Shown: in pieces, positions 1-7,695 of the stretch
How positions within the stretch are numbered: the stretch's first letter is position 1
How the letters are laid out: each line of letters begins with the position of its first letter
Assembly (NCBI GenBank): GCA_041601535.1
Contig: JBFIHZ010000045.1
Location: 1 to 17,863, forward strand
From: JBFIHZ01 sp041601535
Lineage (GTDB): Bacteria > Pseudomonadota > Gammaproteobacteria > Xanthomonadales > SZUA-36
DNA: 17,863 bases
Direction: 5' to 3'
Notes under the pieces: model-generated
What the model saw: only the letters and a program-made list of their open reading frames with translations
Database searches by the model: none
Told to the model about the DNA's origin: nothing
Translations under genes and position numbers: made by a program

Positions 1-1
1 A

Positions 2-352
2 GACCCCGTTGCCTACGGTGCCTATCTGGCGGGTCCTCTGGGGCATTGCATCAAGTGTCACACACCGACTGCAGAGGAGCGCGTGGGTGATTACAGCAGG
101 GTCGGAGCGGGTGGCAATATCTACAAGCCGGGTGGGGTGGTTACCGTGTCGGCCAATATCACGCCCAATAAGCAGTACGGGATCGGCGACTGGACGGACG
201 ATGAAATCAAAGCGGCCATTACCCATGGTGTCGGCCGGGATGGAATAACCAGTCTGCCCATGATGAGCGAACGGCCCTACGAGGGTTTGACCGAATCTGA
301 TCTTGATGCGCTGGTCAGCTATCTGCGCTCACTGGCCCCCTGGCCGCGCTGA
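2..352 (+). CDS. c-type cytochrome, C-terminal part (5' end outside window)
   Basis: The frame is open from the first bases to the TGA at 350-352 and has no start inside the window, so the gene is 5'-truncated. Early in the visible part it reads GHCIKCHTP, a CxxCH haem c attachment site (Cys codons near 47 and 56). It continues with SANITPNKQYGIGDWTDDEI and a LPMMSERPY segment whose Met is the likely distal haem ligand, then a closing helix DLDALVSYLRSL. This is the usual order of a monohaem class I cytochrome c, or of the last haem domain of a multihaem subunit of a membrane or periplasmic dehydrogenase. The protein should act in the periplasm as an electron carrier. The truncation prevents telling a single-domain cytochrome from the cytochrome subunit of an alcohol, aldehyde or xanthine-type dehydrogenase. 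It is co-directional with the OsmC-like gene, but about 300 bp with its own palindromes separates them, so they are probably separate units. Confidence 0.9.
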   Translation, partial: DPVAYGAYLAGPLGHCIKCHTPTAEERVGDYSRVGAGGNIYKPGGVVTVSANITPNKQYGIGDWTDDEIKAAITHGVGRDGITSLPMMSERPYEGLTESDLDALVSYLRSLAPWPR

Positions 353-382
353 TGTAAAGAGCCGTTGCGGGGTGCGTTCCCT

Positions 383-419
383 GACCACCCGGTCATCAGT
401 AGCATCAGCGCTGGTGGTC
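383..419 (+). terminator. possible stem-loop after the cytochrome gene
   Basis: GACCACC (383-389) and GGTGGTC (413-419) are perfectly complementary 7-base arms around a 23-base loop, starting about 30 bases after the cytochrome stop codon. No T-run follows, so this is not a classic intrinsic terminator. It may be an mRNA 3' stabilising hairpin or chance. Confidence 0.3.
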
Positions 420-475
420 CGCGCCCTGATTGAGTGGGTCACAGCCAGACCTGGGTGATTATTGTTTAAGCGCAA

Positions 476-512
476 TATATAAATGTACATGTATATAAAT
501 AATCGTGTACAC
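476..512. promoter_or_regulatory. paired TGTACA palindromes upstream of the OsmC-like gene
   Basis: The stretch 353-658 has no gene. Its AT-rich core holds a 22-bp inverted repeat at 476-497, with one mismatched pair (482/491) and centre ATGTACAT. A second, shorter palindrome, GTGTACAC, lies at 505-512. Both share the core TGTACA, and their centres are exactly 22 bp apart, about two helical turns, as expected for two dimers bound on the same DNA face. TATAAA-like -10 candidates overlap the sites. They lie 147-183 bases before the ATG of the OsmC-like gene, so they probably regulate it. The regulator is unknown, and this core is not seen at the operator-like sites of the two CoA operons. Confidence 0.5.
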
Positions 513-658
513 TTAATATTTCCGTAACGACCGGGTTGGACGTTTACTTATCGATAACTTCGATTAACCAACCAGCGCCCAGCAGGCAAATAGATGAATG
601 CTGACTGCCCCGCCGTTTCTGGATTTGAATCATTGTTTACTGAAGATTGGAAACCAAC

Positions 659-1144
659 ATGGAAGAGATCAAGACTTTTGATGTGATTTTTGAGGGAACT
701 GCCCGTTCCAGTGGAAAGTTGCGCAGTGATATTGATGTGCGGTTCGTCACCACCGATGAAACATTCAAAGTGGCCACTGATGAAGGGAAAATTCATGGAG
801 GGGACAATACCGCGCCACCCCCATTGGCCCTGTTTACCGGGGCGCTTACCAGTTGCCTGATGACTCAGATCAGGGCGTTCTCAAAGCGCCTGCGTATTCC
901 GGTAAACAATGTGACGATTGGTGCGCGTCTGCACTGGCGTGCCGAGCAGGTTGGACGTGAACCCTATGTGGGTTCTCCGGTGGGTTTTGACCTTGATGTG
1001 GATATCGACAGCGACGCAGACGCCGATGACATCAGGAGATTGCTCGAAGCTGCAAAGAAAGGCTGTTTCCTGGAAGCAACGTTGGGACAGGTGAACACCA
1101 TTGGCCACCGGCTCAAGATTGACGGTGAGTGGGAAGAAGCCTGA
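659..1144 (+). CDS. OsmC/Ohr-family protein
   Basis: A protein of 161 residues when read from ATG 659. An in-frame TTG lies at 647, but GGAAA at 649-653 sits five bases before the ATG and supports it. The family signature is clear: GGDNTAPPPLALFTGALTSC near residues 47-66, with a first Cys at about 66, and a second Cys at about 136 in KKGCFLEATL. These are the two cysteines that OsmC/Ohr proteins use to reduce organic hydroperoxides. Many family members have only a general thiol role, so the peroxidase assignment comes from the family and the residues, not from a demonstrated substrate. The C-terminal region has an acidic stretch (DIDSDADADD). The protein should be cytoplasmic. It stands alone on the plus strand and converges with the GST gene. 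A role protecting cells from hydroperoxides made during aromatic catabolism is inference. Confidence 0.88.
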   Translation: MEEIKTFDVIFEGTARSSGKLRSDIDVRFVTTDETFKVATDEGKIHGGDNTAPPPLALFTGALTSCLMTQIRAFSKRLRIPVNNVTIGARLHWRAEQVGREPYVGSPVGFDLDVDIDSDADADDIRRLLEAAKKGCFLEATLGQVNTIGHRLKIDGEWEEA

Positions 1145-1180
1145 TCAAGGGCTTTTAGCAAGCTTCAGTTTGTTCCGGGG

Positions 1181-1234
1181 CGCCACACCCGTGGCGGTCC
1201 CCTGCGGTCGTGGTCCCCGGGGTACTCACCGGGG
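1181..1234. terminator. two GC-rich hairpins between convergent genes
   Basis: In the 96-bp gap between the convergent OsmC-like and GST genes there is CGCCAC-accc-GTGGCG (1181-1196) and CCCCGG with CCGGGG around an 8-base loop (1215-1234). Neither has a T-run on either strand. The position suits bidirectional transcription ending or mRNA 3' protection, but classic terminator form is absent. Confidence 0.35.
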
Positions 1235-1240
1235 TCAGGC

Positions 1241-1993
1241 TTAACCTTCGAAGGACGTAATGGCACGCTCAAAGCTGGGCCGGGAACGGATGCGCTCATA
1301 CCAACGCCCCAGATTGGGCATTGACTGCATGTCAATCTGTAACAGGCGCGCCCGATGTACCATCGGTGCAATGGCGATATCCGCCAGGGAAAATGCCTCG
1401 CCGGCAAGGTAATCCTGCGATGCGGTTGCATGGTCCAGTTTGGTCAGAAAGGTCACAAAACTCTGTTCGCACTGCTCCAGCCGTTCGGCGCCAAAGCCAT
1501 GGATGTAATCTGCGTGGAACCTGACCAGGTCAGGATTGCGCTGATGCTGCGCATAAAACTCAAGGTCTTTCTCTGTAGGGTTCCTGCGTGGGCGAAAAAT
1601 TCGCTCATAAGTGAGCGTCTTGACCACCCGTTCCTCGCCGCCAGCCAGCTGCATCCAGGTATTTACTGCGGATTTTTCCCGCTCTGATCCGGGCATCAAT
1701 GGGTGCTGGCTGTACTGCTCATCCAGGTACTGGATAATGTCAAGGGATTCAATGACCAGTTTGCCGTCATGCACCAGCGCGGGGACCACTCCGTTTGGAT
1801 GAATGGACTGATACTCTTCCTTGAGGTGTTCAAACTTGCTCAGGTCGACATAATGACTGGTCCAGGGAAGTTGTTTTTCTTCCAGTGCCAGGCGAACCCG
1901 TTGGGCGCAGTTGGAAAGCCCGAAATGGTACAGGTGCAGGCCTTGCAAGGATAAAATGTCCGGGTTGTTGGTCTCTACAAATGCCATTGTCAT
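1241..1993 (-). CDS. glutathione S-transferase family protein
   Basis: A 250-residue cytoplasmic GST. The N-terminal thioredoxin-like domain (about residues 18-96) reads LHLYHFGLSNCAQRVRLAL, with Ser27 and Cys29 at the usual active-site loop. The cis-Pro segment VVPAL (Pro71) and the Glu-Ser pair (IESLDIIQYL, residues 82-83) that grips the gamma-glutamyl group of glutathione follow. The helical C-terminal domain ends with the typical DYLAGEAFSLADIAIAPMV and MPNLGRWYERIRSRPSF. In-frame ATGs lie at 1993 and 1987; the second is preceded at six bases by GGCGGA and may be the true start. It is the last gene of the amidohydrolase operon, 59 bp behind the MFS transporter. GSTs in aromatic gene clusters carry out ether cleavage, dehalogenation or isomerisation. 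Which applies here cannot be read from the sequence; a LigE/LigF-like role is possible but unproven. Confidence 0.9.
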   Translation of the reverse strand: MTMAFVETNNPDILSLQGLHLYHFGLSNCAQRVRLALEEKQLPWTSHYVDLSKFEHLKEEYQSIHPNGVVPALVHDGKLVIESLDIIQYLDEQYSQHPLMPGSEREKSAVNTWMQLAGGEERVVKTLTYERIFRPRRNPTEKDLEFYAQHQRNPDLVRFHADYIHGFGAERLEQCEQSFVTFLTKLDHATASQDYLAGEAFSLADIAIAPMVHRARLLQIDMQSMPNLGRWYERIRSRPSFERAITSFEG

Positions 1994-2052
1994 TCCGCCG
2001 GGTTCAAGGGTTTAATCGGTTAATCTCAGGTTTAATCCGGTGAGAAAATGAA

Positions 2053-3381
2053 TCACTTACCACCGGGATCTGGTTCCGGTGAGCCGCTTCCGGTTCCATT
2101 AAAATGCTTTGGATAAGGGCCCATTTGCAGTATCAGGAATGCTGAAATCAGTGCCGCTGAACCCAGCGCCCACAGCGCGTAGGTGTATTCGCCCGTCTGG
2201 TCCCGTGCGTAACCCATGATGGCCGGGCCAATGCCTCCGCCAATATTGAAAGCCGCAAAGGCATAGCCGCTGATGGTGCCGGCGGATTTCAGACCAAAAT
2301 AGCGGCTGCTCAAAAAGGTAATCACATCGAATTCTGCGCCTATGGCAAGCCCGACCAGTATCGCCGCCACAAACACAATGTTACCGCTGGCGCCCATGCT
2401 CAGAATTACCATGCCCAGCGCGGGCCCCAACAGGAAAATGGCCGCCACCCGGGGTGCGAAAAACATGTCCATCAACTGGCCGGCAGCAACCCGACCAAAT
2501 ACCACCGACAATCCAAAGGTCGACATCGCGGTGGTGGCCATGGCCGGAGAAACGCCCCGGTCCACAAGCAGAGGAACAAAGTGGGCGAGTATTCCGGGAA
2601 TGGTTACCCCAATCAGGACAAACGCGATCATCAGCAACCAGAACGGTTTGGTGCGGACAGCCTCGCGGGTGCTGATCCCGAACACGGGCGGTTTGGGGGC
2701 TCCTGCTTTGCCGGGCTGTGAGCCCGGTGCAGGTTCTGGTTCCAGTCCGTACTTGTCAGGGCTTTCTTTCAGGAACACCCAGACCACCGGGAATGCCACC
2801 AGAAAGGTCAGGGCGCCCAACACCAGATAGCCTGTTCTCCAGCCGAAGCTGGAAATTGTGAACTGGGCAATTTGTGGTGCCAGGATTCCGCCGATACCGG
2901 TGCCCGCCATGGCAATACCCAAAGCCAGGCCACGGCGTTTATCGAACCAGTTGATGACGGCTTTGGCGTAGGTCACCGGCGTGGTGGCGGCACCGAACAA
3001 CGAGATCAGAAAAAATGCGATGTACAGGTGCCAGATATTATCGGTAAGAAAGTACAGCGACATGATGCCCGGGCCCAGTAAAAAGCACGAGGGCAATATG
3101 ACTTTTCTGGGGCCGAAATGGTCAACCATCGCACCCACCACCGGGGCGGTCAGAACCATGACATATGTCAGTATCAGAAACGCAACGGAAATTTCTGTCC
3201 GGCTCCAGCCGAATTCACTGGACAGGTGGGTAACAAAGTTTCCAAAAGTAAAAATGATGCCGGTAATGCTGAATGATAAGCCCACTGACGCGGCGAAAAC
3301 GACCGACCACCCCAGGAATATTCCCAGCTTTCCAGCCAGTCCGGTGCTGATGGGAGTACTGATCAATGTGGTTGAATTCAA
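2053..3381 (-). CDS. MFS transporter (monocarboxylate/oxalate-formate type)
   Basis: A 442-residue inner-membrane carrier with about 12 hydrophobic helices split by a hydrophilic loop (KESPDKYGLEPEPAPGSQPGKAG) near residues 208-235, the standard 6+6 MFS layout. After helix 2, GAMVDHFGPRKVI is the conserved GxxxDxxGxRxV loop. INWFDKRRGLALGIAMAGTGIGG is characteristic of the OFA/MCT branch, which moves monocarboxylates with protons or by exchange. The likely cargo is therefore an organic acid. The start is an unusual TTG at 3381: an in-frame TGA lies 15 bases upstream, no ATG occurs near the N-terminus, and GAGG lies ten bases before the TTG. It follows the enoyl-CoA hydratase gene by 125 bp and precedes the GST, so it probably imports the substrate of this operon. 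The short hydrophilic tail is rich in Pro and Gly. Confidence 0.92.
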   Translation of the reverse strand: MNSTTLISTPISTGLAGKLGIFLGWSVVFAASVGLSFSITGIIFTFGNFVTHLSSEFGWSRTEISVAFLILTYVMVLTAPVVGAMVDHFGPRKVILPSCFLLGPGIMSLYFLTDNIWHLYIAFFLISLFGAATTPVTYAKAVINWFDKRRGLALGIAMAGTGIGGILAPQIAQFTISSFGWRTGYLVLGALTFLVAFPVVWVFLKESPDKYGLEPEPAPGSQPGKAGAPKPPVFGISTREAVRTKPFWLLMIAFVLIGVTIPGILAHFVPLLVDRGVSPAMATTAMSTFGLSVVFGRVAAGQLMDMFFAPRVAAIFLLGPALGMVILSMGASGNIVFVAAILVGLAIGAEFDVITFLSSRYFGLKSAGTISGYAFAAFNIGGGIGPAIMGYARDQTGEYTYALWALGSAALISAFLILQMGPYPKHFNGTGSGSPEPDPGGK

Positions 3382-3506
3382 GATTGGTTTGCCTCAACTC
3401 TTTGCAGGGTTGTACATTCCGCCACCGCAAAAAGGTGTGGCCCGAAAATACTCAATAGCAGACCGGCTAAGCCGCGTCTGGACTTAACGTGTTTCAGTCT
3501 GTTTCT

Positions 3507-4313
3507 TTACCTCCCCGTCCAGTTCGGCTTGCGCTTCTCCGAAAATGCCCGGGGGCCCTCCAGCGCATCCGCACTGGCTTTGCGTTTCTCTTCCCATTCA
3601 TACGTTTGGGACATGGCCGCGGAAAGCGGAAGGCCCAGTCCCTGCATGGCGCATTGCTTGGTTGACCGCAGGGCCAGCGGCGCACACAGCAACATATCCG
3701 CCAGCCACTGTTCAACAGCTTCATCCAGTTCCGCGGCGGGGACCACCTGGTTGACCAGGCCCAGTTCATAAGCACGCTGGGCCGACAGGGACCGGCCCGT
3801 CAACAGGTAGCCCATGGCAACCTTGGTGCCGATCTGACGGGGCAGGCGGTGCACACCCCCGGCCATGGCGATCAATCCTCGGCGCGGCTCTGGCAGGGCC
3901 ATTTCCACGTGGTCAGCCGCGATGATTATGTCACAGGCCAGCGCAAGCTCGAACCCGCCTCCGTAAGCCGGCCCATTGAGTTTGGCTATCAATGGTTTTG
4001 ACAGCTCAAACCGGTCTGTCAGGCGGGTGGTCTTGTGCCACAGGGCCTTTTCCTGCTCAAGTTCTTCGTCACTCGCATGCTGTAAGCGGGCGAGGTCCTT
4101 CAGGTCGCGGCCGGCGCAAAACGATGCGGATCCGGCACCGCTCAGGACACCGATCAGCAGTGTGTCATCGCTTTCAAATTCATCCAGGATCAGGCTGAGT
4201 TCATGGTAGGCGGCGGCATGCAAGGCATTGCGCACCTCCGGCCGGTTGATGGTGATGTGCAGCACCGGCCCAGCGGGCCTGATGCTAAAGAACTTAAGCC
4301 CCGGAAACGCCAT
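3507..4313 (-). CDS. enoyl-CoA hydratase/isomerase (crotonase family), both catalytic Glu present
   Basis: A 268-residue crotonase-fold protein. The open frame extends upstream to 4565, but that part lies inside the amidohydrolase gene and has no crotonase character. The ATG at 4313 lies one base after the amidohydrolase TAG (TAG-C-ATG), so translation is likely coupled. Oxyanion-hole segments are SFCAGRDL (residues 64-71) and AYGGGFELALACD (116-128). Glu122 in GGGFEL and Glu142 in ALPEPRRGL match the two acid-base glutamates of classical enoyl-CoA hydratase (Glu144 and Glu164 in the rat enzyme), so true hydratase chemistry is plausible. The C-terminus, EGPRAFSEKRKPNWTGR, is a common end in this family. 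Expected reaction: water addition to a 2-enoyl-CoA, or a related retro-aldol or isomerase step, in the cytoplasm. The substrate is unknown. It is the second gene of the amidohydrolase operon. Confidence 0.93.
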   Translation of the reverse strand: MAFPGLKFFSIRPAGPVLHITINRPEVRNALHAAAYHELSLILDEFESDDTLLIGVLSGAGSASFCAGRDLKDLARLQHASDEELEQEKALWHKTTRLTDRFELSKPLIAKLNGPAYGGGFELALACDIIIAADHVEMALPEPRRGLIAMAGGVHRLPRQIGTKVAMGYLLTGRSLSAQRAYELGLVNQVVPAAELDEAVEQWLADMLLCAPLALRSTKQCAMQGLGLPLSAAMSQTYEWEEKRKASADALEGPRAFSEKRKPNWTGR

Positions 4314-4314
4314 G

Positions 4315-5154
4315 CTACAGTCCAAGCACCCGCTCGGCGTTCTTGTGGAAGAATCCTTCGAGCACTTCGTCCGTATACCCCATCTCGCCCCATTCACGGA
4401 ACAGGCGTTCGTGGGGGATGCTTGGATAATCGCTGCCAAACATGACTTTGTCCCGCAGGCGGCCGCGAATATCCCGTTGCAGGTCACGTGGCAGATACTT
4501 TGGTGCCCAGCCTGACATTTCCCAATAAACATTGCCCTTGTGCAGCGCCACCGCAGTGGTCTCATCTATCCAGGGATAACCCGGGTGGGCCATGACAATG
4601 GTCAGGTCGGGAAAGTCCGCGGCCAGCGAGTCGATGCTGGAAGGGTGCGCATGGCGGGTTTTGGCCCCCATGCCGCCCGGGATGCCGGCGCCCATGCCGG
4701 TCATGCCTACGTCCACCATAATGGGTACGTTCAACGCGGAAATCTCTTCCCATAAAGGGTAATAACGGACATCGTCAACCTGAAAATGCTGCATGATCGG
4801 GTGAAAATGAAAGCCCAGCATTTTGAGGTCCACGATGGCGTGCCGCGCTTCATCGATTGCCGCCCGGCCCATGGCGGGCTCTACCGCGCCCCAGGCCTGG
4901 ATGATGCAATCGTGCCGGTCACGCATGCCGGCGACGTAATCGTTATCACAGGGTGGCGTGTTGACGGTGGTTGACAGGTCAAGTGCCACCAGCACGGCAT
5001 CGATTCCGGCGGCCTCAAACTCCGCCACCACTTCCTCTTCCGTTTTGGCTGACCAGCTTCGGTTCCAGTACTTGGCCAACGCTTCGACATACGGACCCTG
5101 GCAGTTAATCCATTTGTCGGTGTTTGGGTAGCAATGCAAATCAATCTTTCTCAA
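4315..5154 (-). CDS. amidohydrolase-family (amidohydrolase_2/ACMSD-like) protein with altered metal ligands
   Basis: A 279-residue TIM-barrel protein. Family marks are IDLHCYP at the N-terminus (residues 4-10), WGAVEP, LKMLGFHFHP (110-119), MAHPGYPWIDE (188-198) and the late FGSDYPSIPHER (239-250), ending in FHKNAERVLGL. Relatives include ACMSD, gamma-resorcylate decarboxylase and lactone or ester hydrolases of aromatic pathways. The metal site looks unusual: the usual HxH is His7-Cys-Tyr9, and the strand normally ending in His reads IMVDVG with Asp148. His190 and Asp242 are kept. The start is TTG at 5154: an in-frame TGA lies 24 bases upstream and GGAG sits seven bases before the TTG. It is the first gene of its operon, behind a TTGACA promoter at 5291-5319 and an operator-like site. 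A hydrolase, or non-oxidative decarboxylase, for a ring-derived acid is likely; the exact reaction is open. Confidence 0.88.
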   Translation of the reverse strand: MRKIDLHCYPNTDKWINCQGPYVEALAKYWNRSWSAKTEEEVVAEFEAAGIDAVLVALDLSTTVNTPPCDNDYVAGMRDRHDCIIQAWGAVEPAMGRAAIDEARHAIVDLKMLGFHFHPIMQHFQVDDVRYYPLWEEISALNVPIMVDVGMTGMGAGIPGGMGAKTRHAHPSSIDSLAADFPDLTIVMAHPGYPWIDETTAVALHKGNVYWEMSGWAPKYLPRDLQRDIRGRLRDKVMFGSDYPSIPHERLFREWGEMGYTDEVLEGFFHKNAERVLGL

Positions 5155-5257
5155 AATTCCACTCCAGGTGATGTTTCAAACGGCAGCCGTTCACGGCAAA
5201 TGATCAGGCAGTGCGGGCAACTCATGCTCCGGACTATAAACAGATTACTATTAGATT

Positions 5258-5282
5258 GTGTTTATTTACGAACACGATCTTG
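5258..5282 (-). promoter_or_regulatory. operator-like site upstream of the amidohydrolase operon
   Basis: On the minus strand the site reads CAAGATCGT directly followed by GTTCGT, and it includes a GTGTT-N8-AACAC inverted repeat (5258-5275). It lies nine bases downstream of the -10 box at 5291-5296, where a bound repressor would block transcription. The same two blocks occur, 4 bases further apart, at the matching place before the SDR operon (11204-11223). The TetR-type regulator encoded at 5598-6221 is the likely binder by position; this is inference. Confidence 0.5.
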
Positions 5283-5290
5283 AATAATGG

Positions 5291-5319
5291 ATGTTAGGAA
5301 AAAGCATCTGGCATGTCAA
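5291..5319 (-). promoter_or_regulatory. sigma70-type promoter of the amidohydrolase operon
   Basis: Read on the minus strand, TTGACA (5319-5314) is a perfect -35 box. After a 17-base spacer comes TAACAT (5296-5291), four of six matches to the -10 consensus. Transcription would start near 5284, leaving a leader of about 130 bases before the TTG start. The wider gene-free stretch 5155-5597 otherwise holds only the operator-like site and small hairpins, one of them CGGGCA-N6-TGCCCG at 5406-5423 without a T-run. Confidence 0.6.
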
Positions 5320-5556
5320 TCAAATACTGGTTGTGGGATCCAGCCTGTATTTGCACGAGCCAAAGCCGCCTGGCGGTGATGGGTCATTAATCGGGGGTCG
5401 CCCAGCGGGCACAAGGATGCCCGACGTTTCGGCTTGGTGGTTTATTGCCGCCCTGTCATAGGGAGCGGCTGCAGTTGGACACACCACAGTCAGGTCCTGC
5501 GGAAAATTGCCTGGGGCCGCGATTTGTCCGGTCTGGGTGTCGGTGTCTGGAAGCCA

Positions 5557-5578
5557 GGGTCAGGACCGGGCCTGAACC
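5557..5578 (-). terminator. possible stem-loop after the TetR gene
   Basis: GGGTCAGG (5557-5564) and CCTGAACC (5571-5578) pair in seven of eight positions around a 6-base loop, about 20 bases after the stop codon of the TetR gene. No T-run follows on the minus strand, so terminator function is uncertain. Confidence 0.3.
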
Positions 5579-5597
5579 GGCTGAGTGACCGTAAAGG

Positions 5598-6221
5598 TCA
5601 AGTTCTGGGGGAAATGCCCGCAAAAAGTATTTCCAGTTTTTCTGCCAGCCGGTTGAGACCTGCTTTGGGACTGGGGTTCTCACTCTCGGCCAGCCACAGG
5701 CGTACTTCTATTGCAAACAAATAGAAAATCACCTCAGCAATCCGATAGTCCTCTTTGTCTGAAACAACTTGTCCTTTTTCACGTGCTTCACTGACAAGCG
5801 TGCTCAGACCCTGCACCACATCGCCTCTGATCTCCTGAAAACGGGCGCACTGTTTGCCTTCAGAGAAAAAGATGATTTCTTTAAGCAGGGCCCGGGAGAT
5901 ATCGGGAATTTCCGCGTAATAGCGATAAAAGTGTCCCCAGATATGCAGTATCTGTTTATCAAAATCGGCGTTCTTGGGAACTTTGCTGAACGCTTTCTTG
6001 TTCAACTCATCGAGGTCATCGTTGTAAACCAGAAAGAGCAGGTCAAGCTTGTCCGACGCGTACAAGAACAATGTGGCAAGGCCTACATGAGCCAGTTCGG
6101 CAATTTCACGGGTGGTTGCCTTGGCAAATCCTTTCTCAACAAACAACTGCCGGGCTGCTTTCTGAATGCGTAATTTCTTGTCGCGCTTGTTTTGTTCTCT
6201 GAGTGTCAGTTTTTTTTTCAT
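5598..6221 (-). CDS. TetR/AcrR-family transcriptional regulator
   Basis: A 207-residue protein with an N-terminal helix-turn-helix (about residues 17-64): RIQKAARQLFVEKGFAKATTREIAELAHVGLATLFLYASDKLDLL, the standard TetR pattern. The rest is a helical ligand-binding and dimer domain without a recognisable subfamily mark. It is preceded by a basic tail (MKKKLTLREQNKRDKKL). The start ATG at 6219-6221 has GGGGGA about 12 bases upstream, a rather long spacing. The gene stands alone, with 443 bp to the amidohydrolase operon on one side and 276 bp to the thiolase on the other. Both flanking operons have the same operator-like blocks just past their -10 boxes, so this is probably their repressor, released by a pathway intermediate such as an acyl-CoA or aryl acid. 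Its own upstream region has a weak partial match (CGTGTT at 6254-6259), so autoregulation is possible but not shown. Confidence 0.92.
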   Translation of the reverse strand: MKKKLTLREQNKRDKKLRIQKAARQLFVEKGFAKATTREIAELAHVGLATLFLYASDKLDLLFLVYNDDLDELNKKAFSKVPKNADFDKQILHIWGHFYRYYAEIPDISRALLKEIIFFSEGKQCARFQEIRGDVVQGLSTLVSEAREKGQVVSDKEDYRIAEVIFYLFAIEVRLWLAESENPSPKAGLNRLAEKLEILFAGISPRT

Positions 6222-6294
6222 CGCAGACCAATCCCCCGGAAAGTGGGCGTAGAAACACGTTAGTTGCGTTATGCGAGCAGCACAATAATCTCAA

Positions 6295-6323
6295 ATTGTA
6301 CCAGAGGAGTAGCTTAGTCTACA
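6295..6323 (-). promoter_or_regulatory. candidate promoter of the TetR gene
   Basis: On the minus strand TACAAT (6300-6295) is a good -10 box. Seventeen bases upstream is TGTAGA (6323-6318), only three of six matches to the -35 consensus. It lies about 75 bases before the start codon. I see nothing else definite in 6222-6497. Confidence 0.3.
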
Positions 6324-6497
6324 CGCTGGTCAAAGCCAATCGGTTGATGCATATCATTGTTACCGGGCAACTTGCTTGGGTGAAACAACCGGGTTCCTGG
6401 CAATGCGAATAGTCACAGTTGCGGGATTGATGTCTGGCAGGCGGACGGGCGGGGCGAATGCGGTGAAGCTTCCCGTGGGTAATCGCCGCCTGTTGCA

Positions 6498-7682
6498 TCA
6501 ATACAAGACTTCAAACAGGGCGGCCGCGCCCTGACCACCACCCACGCACATGGTGACCACGACATAGCGGGCATTGCGGCGCCTGCCTTCCAGCAAGACA
6601 TGGCCCGTCATGCGGGCACCGGACATACCATAAGGGTGGCCGATGGAAATGGCTCCGCCGTTTACGTTGAGCTTCTCATCCGGAATGCCCAATACGTCCT
6701 GGCAATACAGTACCTGAACGGCAAACGCCTCGTTTAATTCCCACAAGTCGATGTCTTTTACACTCAGTCCCGCCCGGTCCAGCAGACGGGGTACCGCGAA
6801 AACAGGGCCAATGCCCATCTCATCGGGTTGGCAACCGGCAGAGGCGAAACCCACAAACCGGCCAAGTGGTTGCAGATCGCGGCGGGCGGCCTCGTCTGCG
6901 GACATCAGCACACAGGCCGATGCGCCGTCGGACAATTGCGAGGCATTGCCTGCTGTCACCGTGTTGCCTGCTCCGAGCACGGGTTGCAGCCCTGTGAGCC
7001 CGTCCAGCGAAGTTTGTGGACGGTTTCCCTCATCCTGATGAATTTCGATTTCCAGCTCGCTGGTCTGACCTGTTTCTTTGTCCAATGCGTGCTTGATGGT
7101 TTTTACCGGAATGATTTCATCAGCAAAAACTCCGGAGGCCTGGGCCGCAGCCGTGCGTTGCTGGCTCCGCAACGCGTATCTGTCCTGCCGGTCCCGGCCG
7201 ATACCGTAGCGTTTGCCCACGACTTCAGCCGTCTGCAACATCGGTATAAACAGATCCGGCTCGTTATCAAGCAGCCAGGGATCCTGACCATAATGTTCGT
7301 TGGTGAACTCATTTTGTACCAGGCTGATGGATTCGGCGCCAACGGCCAGGGCCACCGGTACCTGGTCAATCAGAATGCGATGTGCAGCCGCGACAACAGC
7401 CTGCAGGCCCGATGCACAATTCCGGCTGACGGTAAAAGCCGCGGTCATCGGAGACAGTCCGGCACGCAGTGCCGTGTGTCTGGAGACATTCTTGCTCTGG
7501 GTGCCCTCCGGGCGGGCACAACCCATGATCAGTTCTTCCACCTCGTCACCGGACAGGTTCGCCCGATCCAGTGCGGCACGGATTGCATGGGATGCCAGGG
7601 TTGGCGTGGTGGTGTTGTTGAAGGCGCCCCGATAGGCTTTGCCGATAGGCGTGCGGGCGGTGGAAACAATAACTGCAGTCAT
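6498..7682 (-). CDS. thiolase (acetyl-CoA acyltransferase)
   Basis: A 394-residue thiolase, the normal length for degradative and biosynthetic thiolases. All four active-site elements are present: Cys89 in [10 protein letters not shown] (acyl-accepting nucleophile), NEAF at 317-320, His349 in [16 protein letters not shown], and Cys379 in [10 protein letters not shown] (acid-base). The reaction is CoA-dependent cleavage of a 3-oxoacyl-CoA to acetyl-CoA plus a shortened acyl-CoA, or the reverse, in the cytoplasm. It is the last gene of the SDR-ligase-crotonase-thiolase operon, starting 13 bases after the crotonase stop, and the context points to degradation. An internal [17 protein letters not shown] stretch is typical of the FadA/acetyl-CoA C-acyltransferase branch. 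I do not assign a gene symbol because paaJ-, pcaF- and fadA-like enzymes cannot be separated by eye. The start ATG has GGACGA seven bases upstream. Confidence 0.95.
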   Translation of the reverse strand: MTAVIVSTARTPIGKAYRGAFNNTTTPTLASHAIRAALDRANLSGDEVEELIMGCARPEGTQSKNVSRHTALRAGLSPMTAAFTVSRNCASGLQAVVAAAHRILIDQVPVALAVGAESISLVQNEFTNEHYGQDPWLLDNEPDLFIPMLQTAEVVGKRYGIGRDRQDRYALRSQQRTAAAQASGVFADEIIPVKTIKHALDKETGQTSELEIEIHQDEGNRPQTSLDGLTGLQPVLGAGNTVTAGNASQLSDGASACVLMSADEAARRDLQPLGRFVGFASAGCQPDEMGIGPVFAVPRLLDRAGLSVKDIDLWELNEAFAVQVLYCQDVLGIPDEKLNVNGGAISIGHPYGMSGARMTGHVLLEGRRRNARYVVVTMCVGGGQGAAALFEVLY

Positions 7683-7695
7683 TCAGATTCGTCCG

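Noticed and set aside
4314..4565. N-terminal extension of the crotonase reading frame
   Set aside because: The added 84 residues are Cys- and Arg-rich, lie inside the amidohydrolase gene, and have no crotonase character; ATG 4313 directly after the stop codon fits family length.
5406..5423. Terminator hairpin CGGGCA-N6-TGCCCG
   Set aside because: No T-run on either strand, and it lies far from both neighbouring gene ends.
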